Shown piece by piece: positions 48,197-60,994 of a DNA stretch of 64,000 nucleotides; position 1 is the stretch's first letter; every line of letters starts with the position of its first letter. Both the position numbers and the translations under genes were made by a program. Under the pieces are notes generated by a model, which was not told the DNA's origin, ran no database searches, and worked only from the letters and a program-made list of their open reading frames with translations. Source of the DNA: Atriophallophorus winterbourni (lineage: Eukaryota > Platyhelminthes > Trematoda > Plagiorchiida > Microphallidae); NCBI GenBank assembly GCA_013407085.1, contig JACCGJ010001514.1, positions 62,001 to 126,000 of the forward strand, read 5' to 3'.

Positions 48197-48539
48197 GTAA
48201 ATACGTATGAAAATGTCGTATTTCTTTTTCGATACTATTACCTATTCGTGGCTACCAGTAATCCTTTTTACCTAGAGCTTTCATCTTTACAACACATTGG
48301 TACAAATTTTATAACCGTGTGAACTACCCTCCGTGGGACTATACGTACAAAGCCCTCCTGAAGACTCAATTCTAACATGCGATAAATATATAATCGGATG
48401 TTCGTACTTGCTTTAGATTGACAACCCCGTCATAACACACCTTGAAATAGTGAAAGTATCGCATCTCCTATCTTTCCGCAAATTATGTCTTCAATTCATG
48501 CTCTCTAGCTTTAGATTTCGCAACGGATTAAAAATGTCC

Positions 48540-48815
48540 TTGGTGATGACTGGATTTGAAAAAACCCGCCTCCAGTAATTTGCAACAACATTGTTTCTTT
48601 CTAAAACGAGTTTTTTCAATGCTTTCATCAAAAATAGCAAAAGGATGAAGCATATCATACGAGTTTACATAAAAAAGCCGATTCCTTGTGTTGATGACTT
48701 GCTCTGAAAGAATTCGGCTCGATGAGTCTGCAACAACAACGTTTCTGCGTGAACGAGTTTTTCCGATAGTTTTATTGAAAATAACAAAAGGACCTATTAT
48801 ATCATATGATGTGAC
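48540..48815 (-). repeat. Tandem repeat, two units of ~137 bp sharing an open frame
   Basis: Two diverged units meet near 48680. On the minus strand both are read in one open frame (48866-48528): YLNVTSYDIIGPFVIFNKTI and FYVNSYDMLHPFAIFDESI, each followed by a basic stretch (KTRSRRNVVVADSS, KTRFRKKQCCCKLL). No known family. Retained similarity at the protein level may mean past coding or a recent duplication. Confidence 0.6.
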
Positions 48816-48869
48816 ATTTAAATACTGATTTTCCTCTTTTCTTTCAGTGAGGACAAAAGTGATCAATCA

Positions 48870-50315
48870 AGGTTTCCACAAAAATGTTCATGAATACTGA
48901 GATAAATTCTTCAACCTAGACACTTTGATTTCTTGACGCAAATGCAAAATGATGGTGAACAATATTTTCGAGGAATATATAAAACATTCAGCTTTTTCAA
49001 AAGTCCAAGCCTAATATACAACCTTTATTGAAGAATCATGTAAGTGTGATAGAATAGCGGATTGGCTATACAAACTTCGTACGTAATGGCGCAGCATGTC
49101 GATGATAATCGTAATTCCGTTTCATTTCTTGGATATGCGTCACTAAGAGAGGCTATAATTCCGGAGAATATTGGGTGAAAATTAGTGAAATCAATTTTGA
49201 AATGCAATTATTTAAAACAATCAACCATAAATTTAAACTCAGCATTCTGTAGACGTGATCATTATTATTCTAATCGTTACATTTCTTTTTCATCAAAATG
49301 CAAAACTGGATATCACATCTGAAACCATTTTTATGGAACAGATGCAGCTCCTCGACGTTTCAATGGCCTTTTTCACCGAGAGGGTGACGCAACAACTTTT
49401 TACACTGAAATTCGATAAGTGAAATTCAAACTAGCTTTCCAAATATGTCAAGATTGACAAGATGATGTGTTTGTATCATAGGTTCAAATACTATATTGAA
49501 CCAATAATTGCATTCAGAGACCTGAAACCACATGATAAGTATTAAATTTGATATTATGAGCAATTCTAAGACTCGTACACAGTTGATTAATTTTGAAAAG
49601 TTTTAATCAGATGTCGGCAGACTTACAACCACTCAAGAGTTAGTAGCACGAATTAGCAAAGAAAATAGCTATATAAAGTCCAGTAATAATTCTTTGGATA
49701 ACACGGATAAGTGGTATTCATATATTTATTACATTAAAAATGAATAAAAGTGAAGTGTAAATAGTGTTTACTTCAAACTGATCTACGACACGATTTCGAA
49801 AGCAATGTGACATACAATTTAGAAATACTTATTCACTCATTCGATCAGAAATATGTAAGGGAACAGATTTTTACATTAAACGATTGAGGAAACTTTTACC
49901 TCGTTTATTGTATTATATTTTGCTCAAATTTCATCATCCTCTTGTTCATTTTTTTCGGCATTAAAGGTTGTTTATTGATTTATTGTGATTGTAAAAATTT
50001 ACAAGTTTTGAAATAAAGCTGTTATATTACATTTATTTTTCACAGATATTATGAAAGATATCACGATTATTCATTTTTCTAAACCTATTCAATGCTCCCC
50101 GATTCATGTAAAATATTTTCCATCGATACTTGGTAGTATATAACGAATTTTTGGTTAAAATCAAAGGAATATTTCACATTATTAATTCTTATCATGACTC
50201 GGACATCCAAGAAGAATTTATTAACTTATTTGTCTAACAACCTGAAATAACTGCTATTGGTTCTTTTTGCTGAACACTATCTTATTCCAACTGAAGTAAT
50301 ATTGTGAATACATAC
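48870..50315. other. Very AT-rich intergenic stretch, nothing recognised
   Basis: About 1.4 kb with no open frame above 60 codons of any interest and no repeat I could assign. Confidence 0.5.
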
Positions 50316-50587
50316 TGTAGCGGTTGATCCAACGGAGATTTCACCACTAACAAAGTACGTCTCTCATTATTGAACGCGATAAACCGGAATACAGTTCGCA
50401 AAGAATAACAGCATACAAATCCCAGGCAGTCACACGCGATTACTTGTCCCAGAGCAGAACACGAGCGCGGCGTAAATCGTATATTCAAAATTGTGTATAT
50501 ATTTACATGTATCATTAAAGCAAAACAATAATGAAATATGCAGGGTTTTTGTAATGGAATATACAATGATGAAAACACCTTAATACT
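50316..50587 (-). repeat. 3' LTR of the gypsy-like element
   Basis: 272 bp. It shares TGTAGCGGTTGATCCAACGG, ACATGTATCATT and the terminal AATACT with the other LTR. On the element strand it ends CCGCTACA. The purine-rich GGAGGAAG just inside (minus strand) fits a polypurine tract. Confidence 0.9.
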
Positions 50588-50637
50588 TCCTCCGTAGAGC
50601 GTTAGAAGAGAGTGAAACGCTCGAAACAAAAATATAG

Positions 50638-53600
50638 TTAATCAGCGTAGTCTGCAAGGTTTGCAGGCCACATGACTCTCCGGCCTGATCGAGTTTTGTT
50701 AATTGGAGTGGGTGAGTCAGATGATGGAGGAGAGAGTTTACATGGTTGGGTTGATTGGGTCGACTGAGCAGTGTGTGGGGTTGGAAAAAAGGTCGACATC
50801 CAGGGTACCACTTGGGATGTGAACGTCTGGGGGCGGTGTTTCATCGCAGACTGGTTCAATAAAAGCTGCTTTAAATCGATCAACTGCAACAGTATCTCGA
50901 GAACCATTTCGTTCGATGACGAAGTATTTGTCACAGCGGCTAACGACTTTGAAGGGACCGGTGTATGGGGCTTGCATTAGTTTGCGCGTATGATCAGTTC
51001 GAACAAAAACAAAGGAGCATGAATGCAAATCACTTGGTAAGTATATGTAACGTGTGTATGGGCGAGTTGGGGTGGCACGCATAAAGGAGCGTAAGCGATT
51101 GACATAGTGGGGAAGAGTAGTGTAAGCTGCAACGTCAGGGAATGCAATCAATTCACCTGGGAGACGGAATGGTTGCCGTAAACTATCTCTGCTGCAGAAC
51201 ATCCGAGATCTTCTTAGACGGTAGCACGTATACCAAGAAGGATCACTGGCAGGTTTTCTGCCCAGTTTTCGGTATAACCATGTGACATCAATGCTGCTTT
51301 CAGCTGTCGATGGAACCGTTCAACAAGTCCGTTCGCGCAAGGATGATAGGCTGTGATTTTGATGTGGTTAGAGCCGAGGAGTATAGTCAACTCACGAAAA
51401 AATGTAGTTTGGAACTGTGAACCACGATCAGTAGTAATAGTAGATGGAACACCGTAATTACTTATCCAGCATTTTAGAAAGTTTTTCGCTACGGTCTCAG
51501 CTGTAATACCGGTCATGGGAATGGCTATAAGCCAGCGGCTGAAACGGTCGACACAAGTTACAATATGGTCGGAACCATTAGAGATAGCCGGAGGACCGAC
51601 AATGTCGAGATGAACGTGCTGAAAACGTTGGCTTGGTGGAGGAAAAGATTCTGGAGCACTGAGAGTATGGCGTTGAACTATACTGCGTTTGCACTGGAGA
51701 CAGGCTTTTATCCAATTTTGAATATCCGCATGCATGTTCGGCCAAACAAATCGATCAGTGATTAACTTACGAGTAGCACGAATGATGGGATGAGAAACGG
51801 AATGAAAATGTTCAAAAATGGATTTCTTAAGTAATTTCGGTACTAAAGGACGGGGATATTCGTTGGAAAAATCACACGAAACAGTGAAACTGGAGTTGGT
51901 AATGGAAATACGTTGGACTCGGAGGGATGACGAAGATTGGTAGTGCTGCATGTCACTGTCATGTTGCTGAGCCTCGGCTTGCTGCGTGAGATCGAAGTTT
52001 GATCGACTGTGTGCTGTGAGTTGCATGCGAGAAAATGCATCGGCAACTGTGTTCGACGAAGCAGATAGATAGCGAATGTCAATCGTAAATTGAGAAATAT
52101 AATCAAGCTGACGTATCTCACGTGGTGAATATCTATCAGCTGTGGCGGACAACGCAAAAGTGAGAGGTTTGTGGTCGGTCCAAACAATAAAAACGCGACC
52201 TTCAAGCAAATGTCTCAAATGACGAAAAGCATAATATATAGCTAACAATTCGCGGCCAAATGTACTATAGCGGGTTTGGTCGGGTTGTAGACGACGAGAA
52301 AAGAAAGCAAGCGGTGTAAAAACACCGTCAATACTTTGCTGCAGGACAGCGCCGACTGCTGCTTGTGATGCATCGGTGGCGAGTGAAAGCGAAGCGTTGT
52401 GATTCCTGGAGATGTAGGATAACGTAGATGCTTCTTTCAGTGCAGATTTCAATCGCTGAAACGATTCAGCAGCATCTGCATTCATTTCAAATTGTCGTTC
52501 CGTTCCGCTCAACAAATCAGTCATCGGTTGAGCGATGTTTGCACAGTTTGGAATGAATCTTCTGTAATAATTACTAAACCCGAGGAATCGACGTAACTGT
52601 CGAAGCGAGGTGGGACATTGATAATCATTAATGGACGAAATTTATCAAGCACAGGGCGAATCCCGTTTTGATCCACATAATGTCCTAAGATTTTGAGGAA
52701 AGCGACAGCGAAAAGGCATTTATCCGGGTTAACCACAATGCCGAATTGTGAAAGTCGCTGAAAATCAGCATGCAAATGTTCTGCGTATTCCTGTTAAGAA
52801 GAACTGGCAATCAGGACGTCATCAATGTAGACATGCACAAAAAATAATCCATGGAAAACTTGGTCCATGAATCTCTGGAAGGTTTGAGCAGAATTGAGTA
52901 AACCAAAGGGCATTTTTAGAAACTCAAAAAGAGCAAAGGGTGTGGTAATGGCTGTTTTAGGGATATCTTCGTCGGCGACAGGTATCTGATGATGAGCACA
53001 CACCAAATCTAGTTTAAAAAACACTGTCTTTCCGTGTAATGGATGTGCAAAGTCATGAATATGGGGAATGGGGTAACGATCGGGAACAGTAACTCTGTTG
53101 AGGGAACAGTAATCACCGCATGGTCGCCAATCATCAGATTCATTTTTCTCCAACATATGAAGGGGGCTTGTCTTGGGCGATTTGGATGGCCGGATAATTC
53201 CCAGTTCGGGCATATGTTCAAACTCACGTTTCGCTACATCGAACTTGTTTGGAGCCAAACGACGGGGCTTGCTAAACACTGGAGGACCACGGGTCACAAT
53301 GTGGTGTTTAACGTTATGTCAAACGACCGCAGCTGGTGTTCAGGGTTTGAAAACTTCCGAAAATTCTCTCAGTAAGTCACTGAACGCGGATGGGATGTCA
53401 GGGGTGAGTACACGGATGGTTCGAATAGGGGTTTCGCAGGAATTACCAAAGGAGTTAATCTTTGTCAAATTACCAATAAGCTTTCGTTTAGCTATATTGA
53501 CTGAAAGATCAAAATGAGAGAGGAAACCTGCTTCCAGAATCGGTACTTTGACATCAGCCAGCGTGAAAATCCATCGAAAGTCGCGTCGTAGACCCAATTC

Positions 53601-53790
53601 GACAGAAAGTGATCTTTGACCGAAAGTGGAAATTTTCTTGCCGTTTGACGCCTGCAACGTCATTAACGAAGGGCTCTTGCGTTACTAAGTGGATGGTGGG
53701 ATAACGCTAATCTCAGCACCAGTGTCGATGAGGAATCGCATTTTAGTGGCCCGGTCGTTAACGTAGAAAAGACGGCTTTGAGGGAAGCTG
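50638..53790 (-). pseudogene. pol of the gypsy-like element (broken)
   Basis: Protease: RFLIDTGAEISVI, catalytic DTGA at 53726-53715. RT: 53297-52794 with [50 protein letters not shown] and YIDDVLIA, then a stop. RNase H and integrase: 52524-51214, one open frame of 436 codons with TDASQAAVGAVLQQS, FGRELLAIYYA, WTDHKPL, then CLQCKRS, HLDIVGP, TTDRGSQFQ and NGLVERFHR (the D-D-E residues). After a break the C-terminal part 51202-50738 has APYTGPFKVV. The longest part is well preserved, but the RT stop and frameshifts make it inactive. Confidence 0.88.
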
Positions 53791-53806
53791 GACAGAGATG
53801 CCGTGT

Positions 53807-54648
53807 CTACTGTCTGGCTTCGTGGTTTCCCTGATTGGAGACATTTGAATTATATGTGCAAGGTGACGTGCAATGCAGGGCCTTTGCACCGAAACGACGA
53901 TGATAGTAACATAAACTTGAACCGTTAGAGCGACTCGACGTTCGCTTCTTGGGCTGTTGCGAACGACGATTTCGAGAAGAACTACGAGATCGTGCGATGT
54001 TCTGTACTTGCAAAGACAAGGAATGGAACATCGATTTTAACTCTTCAAAATCATTTTGAACAGGGATGCTTGTATGCGCGTCAGTGGTGTGTCAGACATG
54101 AGATAACGTACTACCATGCGATATGTCGTGTACTTTATCCGCTATGCGTTACAGGTGTTGCAAACTAGTATTCGTATCCATAATGGCTAACACTTTACGG
54201 ACGTCTGCTGATAAACTTTATTGCCACAATTCGCGGATAATTTTGTCGTCAACAGGCTTGTCTCCTTGTAACTGCAGCATATATCGAAACTGTTGTGAAG
54301 GAGTGTGATCACCCATTTCTATACCTGACAAATCTTTCGGAGGTTTTGCTCGTCGGTTGAAGATGTACGTGAAATAATAGCATGCTTGATGGCATCGTAC
54401 GGGTTATCAGCAGGGCGATTGTAAATTAAATCGGCAACCTCTTTTGAGACTGAAGGGGACAACATACCAACCACACGGTTATACTGAGCACGTTGAGTTT
54501 TTACTTTGTAAGATTCGAATAAGGCTTCAATTTGCGCGAACCAAAGGCGAGAATCGTTCATACCAAAGGATGGAAGACTAAAGTTTGTCATAACGTCTGT
54601 AGAAATATCCTCAGATGGCGTATCGGAAAATGCTGATTTAAGATCCAT
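53807..54648 (-). pseudogene. gag of the gypsy-like element (broken)
   Basis: Starts MDLKSAFSDTPSEDIS at 54648 and is open to 54319. It then continues in another frame with GDHTPSQQFRYML and LQGDKPVDDKIIRELW, interrupted by two stops. It ends with the basic region and CHCC finger near 53910-53850. Gag in this clade packages the RNA; this copy cannot be made intact. Confidence 0.8.
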
Positions 54649-54749
54649 TCAGTAAATGAAAAATAGATATGACAGCAAAATCAAAATAAATGGGAGTATA
54701 TGGTACGAACGAAAAGTTCAAAAAGAAAAATGTTCGTAGCTCACTAATT

Positions 54750-55022
54750 TGTAGCGGTTGATCCAACGGAGATTTCACCACTAACAAAGTACGCTTCTCA
54801 TTATTAAACGCAATAAACCGGAACACATTTCGCAACGAATAACAGCATACAAATCCCAGGAAGTCACACGCGATATACTTGTTCTAAAGCAGAATACGAG
54901 CGCGGCGTGAATCGTATATTCAAAATTGTGTATATATTTACATGTATCATTCAAACAAAACAATAATGAAGTATACAGGGTTATTGTAATAAAATATACA
55001 ATGATGAAGACACCATAATACT
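54750..55022 (-). repeat. 5' LTR of the gypsy-like element
   Basis: 273 bp, about 92% like the other LTR by eye. The primer-binding site should follow immediately (minus strand AATTAGTGAGCTACGAAC); I could not match it with confidence to a tRNA. Confidence 0.9.
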
Positions 55023-55024
55023 AA

Positions 55025-55985
55025 CATAACGTGGCATGATTGGTTCGCGTGAACAATGTCGCCTATATATACAAGTATGTTTTCACGTTTGGCAATAAAC
55101 TTTAACGATATTTTTTAATATTGTTTACCATCCTACCTGATGTACATTTGTGTGGATAGTGTAAAGCATAGGTCTTTTGAACGCATATCACCTATTCATT
55201 AATCTATGAACACGACTGAAAAAATGTTGCGAGCTAGAACTGCCATAATTTGTAATCAGTGATCAGCACCGCCACGAAAAATGGGTAAGGCCTCTTCGCG
55301 CGAGCATTGTGCAACACTTATATATTCTATAGTGAAAGACATCTCTGACAAAGTGCTATACGATACGTCATTTGGTGTCCCAAACAGCTTATCAAAATTA
55401 AACATCATATTGTGTATTAAGGTGATATATTATAGAACCAACTTGAACGTTTTTCCCTATCATTGGATTATATCTTCGAGAAAATTTGTTGTAGATGCTA
55501 TTTGTTCAGCATCAGTATCAGTATCACAGGGCAATATTCGACCGAGTCGGAACAAGTGCCCAGATCCTTTCTAAGGTGAGCTTGAAACAACCCGCCACTA
55601 CCAGGATTGATTCGTAGGGAGCACAGACGTGTGCACCTGTGAATGGGAGATGGGAGAGGTCTCATCACCGAAAGGTGAGAAAGTTAATGCATGTTGCATG
55701 TCCAATGAAATGAAAAGACGATGGTCAGCAGTTTATTATCAACAAAAACGAAAAAGAGAAAAGAAACGCTTTTTGAGTTTCAAAAAGATTTTCCAAATAT
55801 TTTTGTGGTTTTTGACAATAAATAAGTTTGGATTTAGTCAGATCTGATAAACCATGCAGCGCTCAGTTTTTGGCAGTTTAGGTCTTCGAAATTTGGAACA
55901 AAATCAAGGCATATCTTTCATCAAGTCTAACATATTTCATGTCTTATTTAATCGTATGATCAATCTATCATAAAACCGTGTGCTT
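55025..55985. other. Intergenic, nothing certain
   Basis: Two open frames (55281-55574 and 55629-55847, plus strand) have no domain. The second ends in a very basic, phenylalanine-rich stretch that looks like AT-rich chance coding. Confidence 0.4.
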
Positions 55986-55989
55986 ATAT

Positions 55990-56280
55990 TAATGCTGGAC
56001 CGGGATTGTGAGGCGTTTAGCAATATTTTCGCAGCGCACGACTGAATCCCAAGTCCTTACATATGGTGATTTTAACGTTTCCCATATCAACTATTCGACC
56101 CAGTCTTGTTTGTCTGATACCATGGCTGAGGATTTCCTCAAATGGAATCACTTGCATGCCGAGTCAACCAGTGTGTGGGCTCGTGATATCAAGGCTGCTG
56201 ACCTGCGATTCTAGAGCTCGTGATATTTTCGAGTGCGTAAATAGTTACACAGTTTAAATATTTTTCAACTTTGAACTATT
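55990..56280 (+). mobile_element. CR1-like endonuclease fragment
   Basis: TYGDFNVSHINYSTQSC is the GDFN endonuclease block, followed by DFLKWNHLHAESTSVWARD in the same frame (56008-56214). Short isolated piece, plus strand. Confidence 0.68.
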
Positions 56281-56284
56281 TAAC

Positions 56285-57105
56285 TTGTAATCAGATCCTA
56301 ACTTATACATGTTTATCCTGTCACAACTGTGGGGAAATTTCAAATGCGCAGAATGGAATCTGTTATTGGAGAGGCAGAATGTATAGCAACTAACTGATAC
56401 ACCACTCTTAATCTAACTTAAAAGATTTGTTTGCTCTTTCGGTGCGTATAGCGTAACGCATCCAGTGGACATCTTCAATTCGATATGCAATTAGTGTTAG
56501 AGGTCGTGTCTTAAAACATTACTTAGCATCTCAAACCAAATTATGCTGAGTTATATATAAAATGTGAAAGAATGAGGCTATGGGAATCCGTCGCATTATT
56601 ATGAACACACCTGGGTCAGAATATAAAGCAGTGCTAAAATTGGTACTATCTTTAGGCTAAATCGGAAGTTGAATTGCTATATTGGATTGGCGAACTACAA
56701 CACAACTCTACATTACAGTGATAGTGTGTTCTCTGGAAAATATTTGGTTTAGGATCAGTTGTCATCTAATTGAACACTTTTAACTAAAATATACTCATTT
56801 TGGCTTTTTCATAAGTATGATTTGAATGACGAATCTATCGTACTATCAAAATGTGAGTTTTTTTACGTGGTTTGAAAAGGTACGAGATTCCCAAATATTT
56901 CATACCCACCAAAACGTCTATATTATATCTCACAATCGTTTTGGTAATATTCTATCTTATACTATTTTATTAATGTACACTAAAACATCGATTTCGAAGC
57001 GACGTTATCCTGAAACTAACAACTGCTCAGTTTATTTGAATCAGAAACTTCCCTTATTCTAAATAAACTATTGAATTTTTAGTACAGATTAGATAAAATT
57101 CGAAA
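56285..57105. other. Intergenic, nothing recognised
   Basis: AT-rich; the 78-codon plus frame 56826-57062 may be the decayed start of the following LINE, but no motif is visible. Confidence 0.4.
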
Positions 57106-57109
57106 GAAT

Positions 57110-59960
57110 AACTCTTTTGTTACTCAGGTTTACAATACTTTGAAACCATTGACTATACCTTTGTGTGATAATTCAAAGATCGACAAAGATATACATCAAC
57201 GATATACCAAGTTCGTTGAATTAATTTGTACCGAAATTTGTCAAAGAGACTTAAGATACAAAAATGTTATCCTTATATATATAGATGACAGATACCCTAT
57301 ACACGATCTGAAAATTGCTATCTGTTCTACATATGGAGGAAAATTAAACCTTCGAAATGTTGTCCAATCTTAGTACAACTCAGTGACAAAAGCTTTGCAT
57401 CATAATAATTTTTTAAAATCAATTCTCCTATTAAACAATGCCTTTATTAAACCTGATTTTACACCAATGCAACGGAGACTCAGGTTTATAAAGCGTACTG
57501 TGACTACTCAATATTCCACAGAATCTTTTTACAATGGAAGCAAAACGATGAAAAAATTCAATTAGCTTTATGTTCATATCTTCTTCCTAACCCCAATGAT
57601 ATTGTTCTAATAAATGAATCAATGAAACAATCAGATTCTGAACTACTGGTTCCAAACTACCAAAGTTTTATGAAGGACCGCGTTTCAAAACTTGGATGGT
57701 CATGCTTTGTTTATATTCACTTCAACCTCCGGGCAAACATCATCCCATCCGTCTTCGATCATATCGAAGATTCCATCTGGCTTGCACTACCAGCTTTTGA
57801 TCTGTTAACTAGATGCATCTACTAACAACAGGTTACAACTTCAACATCACTTCATAGCTTCATCGAATGCCTTATGGAAACCACTCTCCACCAGTTCCGC
57901 TGTAAAATGATTGCAGGAGAGTTTAACATGCTTACACTTAAATGCGTAAAAATGTTGCAATCTAAGCCCAAATTCGTTTTTCAATACCATCAAACTATTA
58001 GGTTATACACAGTTTGTTAATAAACCAAAAACTAAGAACAATATCCTTGACCTCGTCCTCAATTTAAATTACACACCATTTATCTTGAACATAACACCAT
58101 CATTTTTCAACGACGATCATAATATTATATCGTTCGAATTGAGTTTCAATAATATTTAATAATAATAATAAAGCACATGGTGTTAAGTTGACAAACCTTA
58201 AATCACAAACTGATTTCTGATGAGTGTACAGCCCTGAAATCCCGTGAAAAGCAGAAAGCATTATCTAAATTGATCAACGTGACAACATTCGGAACTTTAG
58301 ATAGCACATGCTACATAATTGAACAAAATCCATCTGGTAATGAGTGCAGTAATAACTGAGCCTTTTGCTTTTTATGAGGAATTTCTTGTATTTTTCAGCG
58401 CATCGTATAATACAAAATCTTATCCAACGGTTATCACAAAACCTTCATGCGATATGTTAGACACGATTATAATTAAACTCTCTGACATATGTAAAGTATG
58501 TAAGCAATTCGAAATTTCCAACAAACCTGACGAAACAGGTCTCGTTCCAGCAATTTTTAAAATGGGATCTGGAGACGTTTTCACATTATTGCTTAATCTC
58601 TTCAATGCATCCATCATATCAGGAACCTTCCCCTTAAAATGGAAACAATCAGTCGCTATACCTAGACACAAGTCTGGATGACTGCATGCGGTTATCAATT
58701 ATAGACCCAACAATCACAAACCATTTATATCCAGAATATTCGAAAAGCTTGTCAGACAGGCAACTCTAGCATACCAGACTTCGAACTATTTCCTTTCTAA
58801 CCAGCACGGATTTCTTAACAGAAAATCTTGCATTACGCGTCAACTAGAATTTCTTAATGACGTGACACAATCACTAGATTCAGGCCTAGGAGCCATTGTT
58901 GTATTCATTGATATTATTTAAGTCTTTAAAAGGGTCATGCATAATCTACTCCTCGCTAAATTATCTGCTCTAGGAATTATTAGAAACATTTTTTCATGGT
59001 TCAAAACTTTCCTCACTGGTCTTTGTAGATATAAATGTTTACCGTTAACCAACTTTGCCTATTCCGAGCGGAGTCATACAAAAAACTGCCATGCCAAATT
59101 TTAAAATCTTTATGTTTGCAGATGATATAAGTCGCCATAGCCTTCCCATCTATCACGAATGGCGACTATATATCGACATTGAACCAAGATTTACATGCTC
59201 TACTTCAATGGAGTATTCGAAACGGTCTTGAGTTTGCCTCCAATAAACTACTTAAATAAATTTTAAATGAATCATTAAGAACGATTCAATCGTCTTGAAT
59301 AATACACCCCTTCAGCCAACACCTTGTGTACGAGATTTAGGTTATCGATATTCTGGATCACTTTTATTTCAAAAACAAATTTGATACAAGGTAGCTGAAA
59401 AGGAATAAGGGTTCACTCCATAGATTCATCTCTCTATCCCAATGCTACCTGGAGCTTTATAACTTACATATCCTGCGTTTATTAGATTATTGCAATATCA
59501 TATTTAGCAACGTATGTCGGACTGATAGTTATACTTTAGAAGGCATCCAACGATATTTCTTATGATCTATTAACTCGAGTTTAGATAAGCATACATATAA
59601 GGAAAGATGTGAGATCCTAGGATTCCCATCACTATGGTTTCGTAGAACCCAACAACAACTTGTACTTTTTTACGGAATATTGAAAAATTATGTGATTGAC
59701 ATTGATTTACAATAAGATTTCAAGAAATCTGAAGCATTTAATCTTCGCTATAAAAACAAAATATCTATACCGAAAATTCACAAAATTGTTCGAAGTGATT
59801 TCTTCATTTTAAATAATCTCGTTTACGGAATCTACTTCCTGATAAAATTCAACTGAGCACTTCATCGACTGATTACAAAAAGCAAATCAAATCCTTTTAC
59901 CATCCCAAAATTTATCCGAGCTATCCAATATTAATACAACCCCTGAAAATTCAAATAGAA
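57110..59960 (+). mobile_element. Decayed CR1/Jockey-group LINE, third lineage
   Basis: Plus strand, many lesions. ORF2 endonuclease near 57590-57830: NDIVLINESM, SFMKDRVSKLGW, IEDSIWLALPAFDLL. RT near 58520-58690: DETGLVPAIFKM, AIISGTFPLKWKQSVAIP. Then INYRPN, FLSNQHGFLNRKSC (58800), FIDII near 58905, and FADD-like remains near 59110. The C-terminus around 59440-59700 includes LLDYCNIIFSNV and LFYGILKNYV. The segment before 57590 may be ORF1. It is unlike the other two CR1 groups in the window. Old and inactive. Confidence 0.72.
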
Positions 59961-60059
59961 GAACCGACGGCAGTTCCGGTTGGAATGTAGAATTCCAAAC
60001 GCCAGTGCGTGAGGTATGGCTCGACCGAAGGCGAAATTAAGGTCTCAGAGGATGCATCG

Positions 60060-60990
60060 TTGAGTTCTTTATCTTATAAGTAAGAATTAGATCCAATTGA
60101 AGTCGTCTACGAGGCACTGTATTCACTTTAACATCCACGAGTCGATCCTCATATGATAAGTAACGAAGACAGCCAACCATTTAACTTGCACAGTGATAAA
60201 TCCTCTCAACTAGCTCGATGTCTTTTTGTATCCATTGTGACAAAGCTTGCACTGAGTAATCCGTCACTGGGTTAATATTCGTATTTATGAGCATGGGAAT
60301 ATTTTACGGGAAAAACGTCCCAAAATAAGACGAAGCATACCTAGCATGTAGCTAGGTCTGTTGTATACTGTATCGCATTGCATGCTATTCTAAAGACTTC
60401 ACATTAATAAGTACGCCGAGGTCCTTTTCCTTATTCGTCCATTCCAGTTGTTGCGATCCAAGGTTGCAGGAGAGTAAGAAATATTCACATGTATGCAATA
60501 TTCTGCATTTTCCGAAATTGAATGGAAGCTTGTTCCGCTCTGAGCAACTGTTGAATACATTCAAATCGCTTTGTAAGCGCGAACAGTCCACGCTTGACGT
60601 GATTCGCATTCAAAGTTTCACATCCTCCGCAAAAAAGAACAATTTTGACTGTGACGAGTTTTGGAAGGTCGTTTATGTGGACCAAAAAGAGAATCGAACC
60701 GAAACTTTTGAGACACCTCTAGTGGCTTCCATGTCCCTATCACACCATCGATACTTACATTCTCCTTGCGATCAAGAAGGTAGTTTTTCATCCAGGTAAT
60801 AACCTGCAGCTTGCTCATGAGTACAGAATGGTTCACGCGAACAAACGCCTTTGAAATGTCCAACTAAGACGCATGCACACAACCACTCTCATCCACTGCA
60901 TGCGTTCAGTTTTTAATCATCTCCAGTAGGTCAGTCAGGCAAGAACGAGACGTCCGAAATTCATGTTGCGCTCTGAACAACGTTTGTTAA
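60060..60990 (-). mobile_element. CR1-like LINE fragment, minus strand
   Basis: Minus strand: MDISKAFVRVNHSVLMSKL at 60863, then VHINDLPKLV (60680), and a palm region so altered that FADD is no longer visible (VLFCGGCETL). After that come LPFNFGKCRILHT, SQQLEWTNKEKDLGVLI (60609-60400) and decayed C-terminal sequence to about 60060. Same group as the copies at 7-29 kb. Confidence 0.78.
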
Positions 60991-60994
60991 AATA

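Larger units (their letters stand above)
50316..55022 (-). mobile_element. CsRn1-like Ty3/gypsy LTR retrotransposon, complete but disabled
   Basis: About 4.7 kb, transcribed on the minus strand, with two LTRs (50316-50587 and 54750-55022). Order on the minus strand: gag, protease, RT, RNase H, integrase. Gag has the CHCC finger (CYYHRRFGAKALHC then PC) typical of the CsRn1/Kabuki clade. Protease motif DTGA and RT motif YIDD are visible. Integrase has an HHCC-like region, then the D-D-E core and a C-terminal GPF module. Several stops and frameshifts break all frames. LTRs differ at roughly 20 or more sites by eye, so the insertion is not recent. I see no clear target duplication. Confidence 0.9.
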
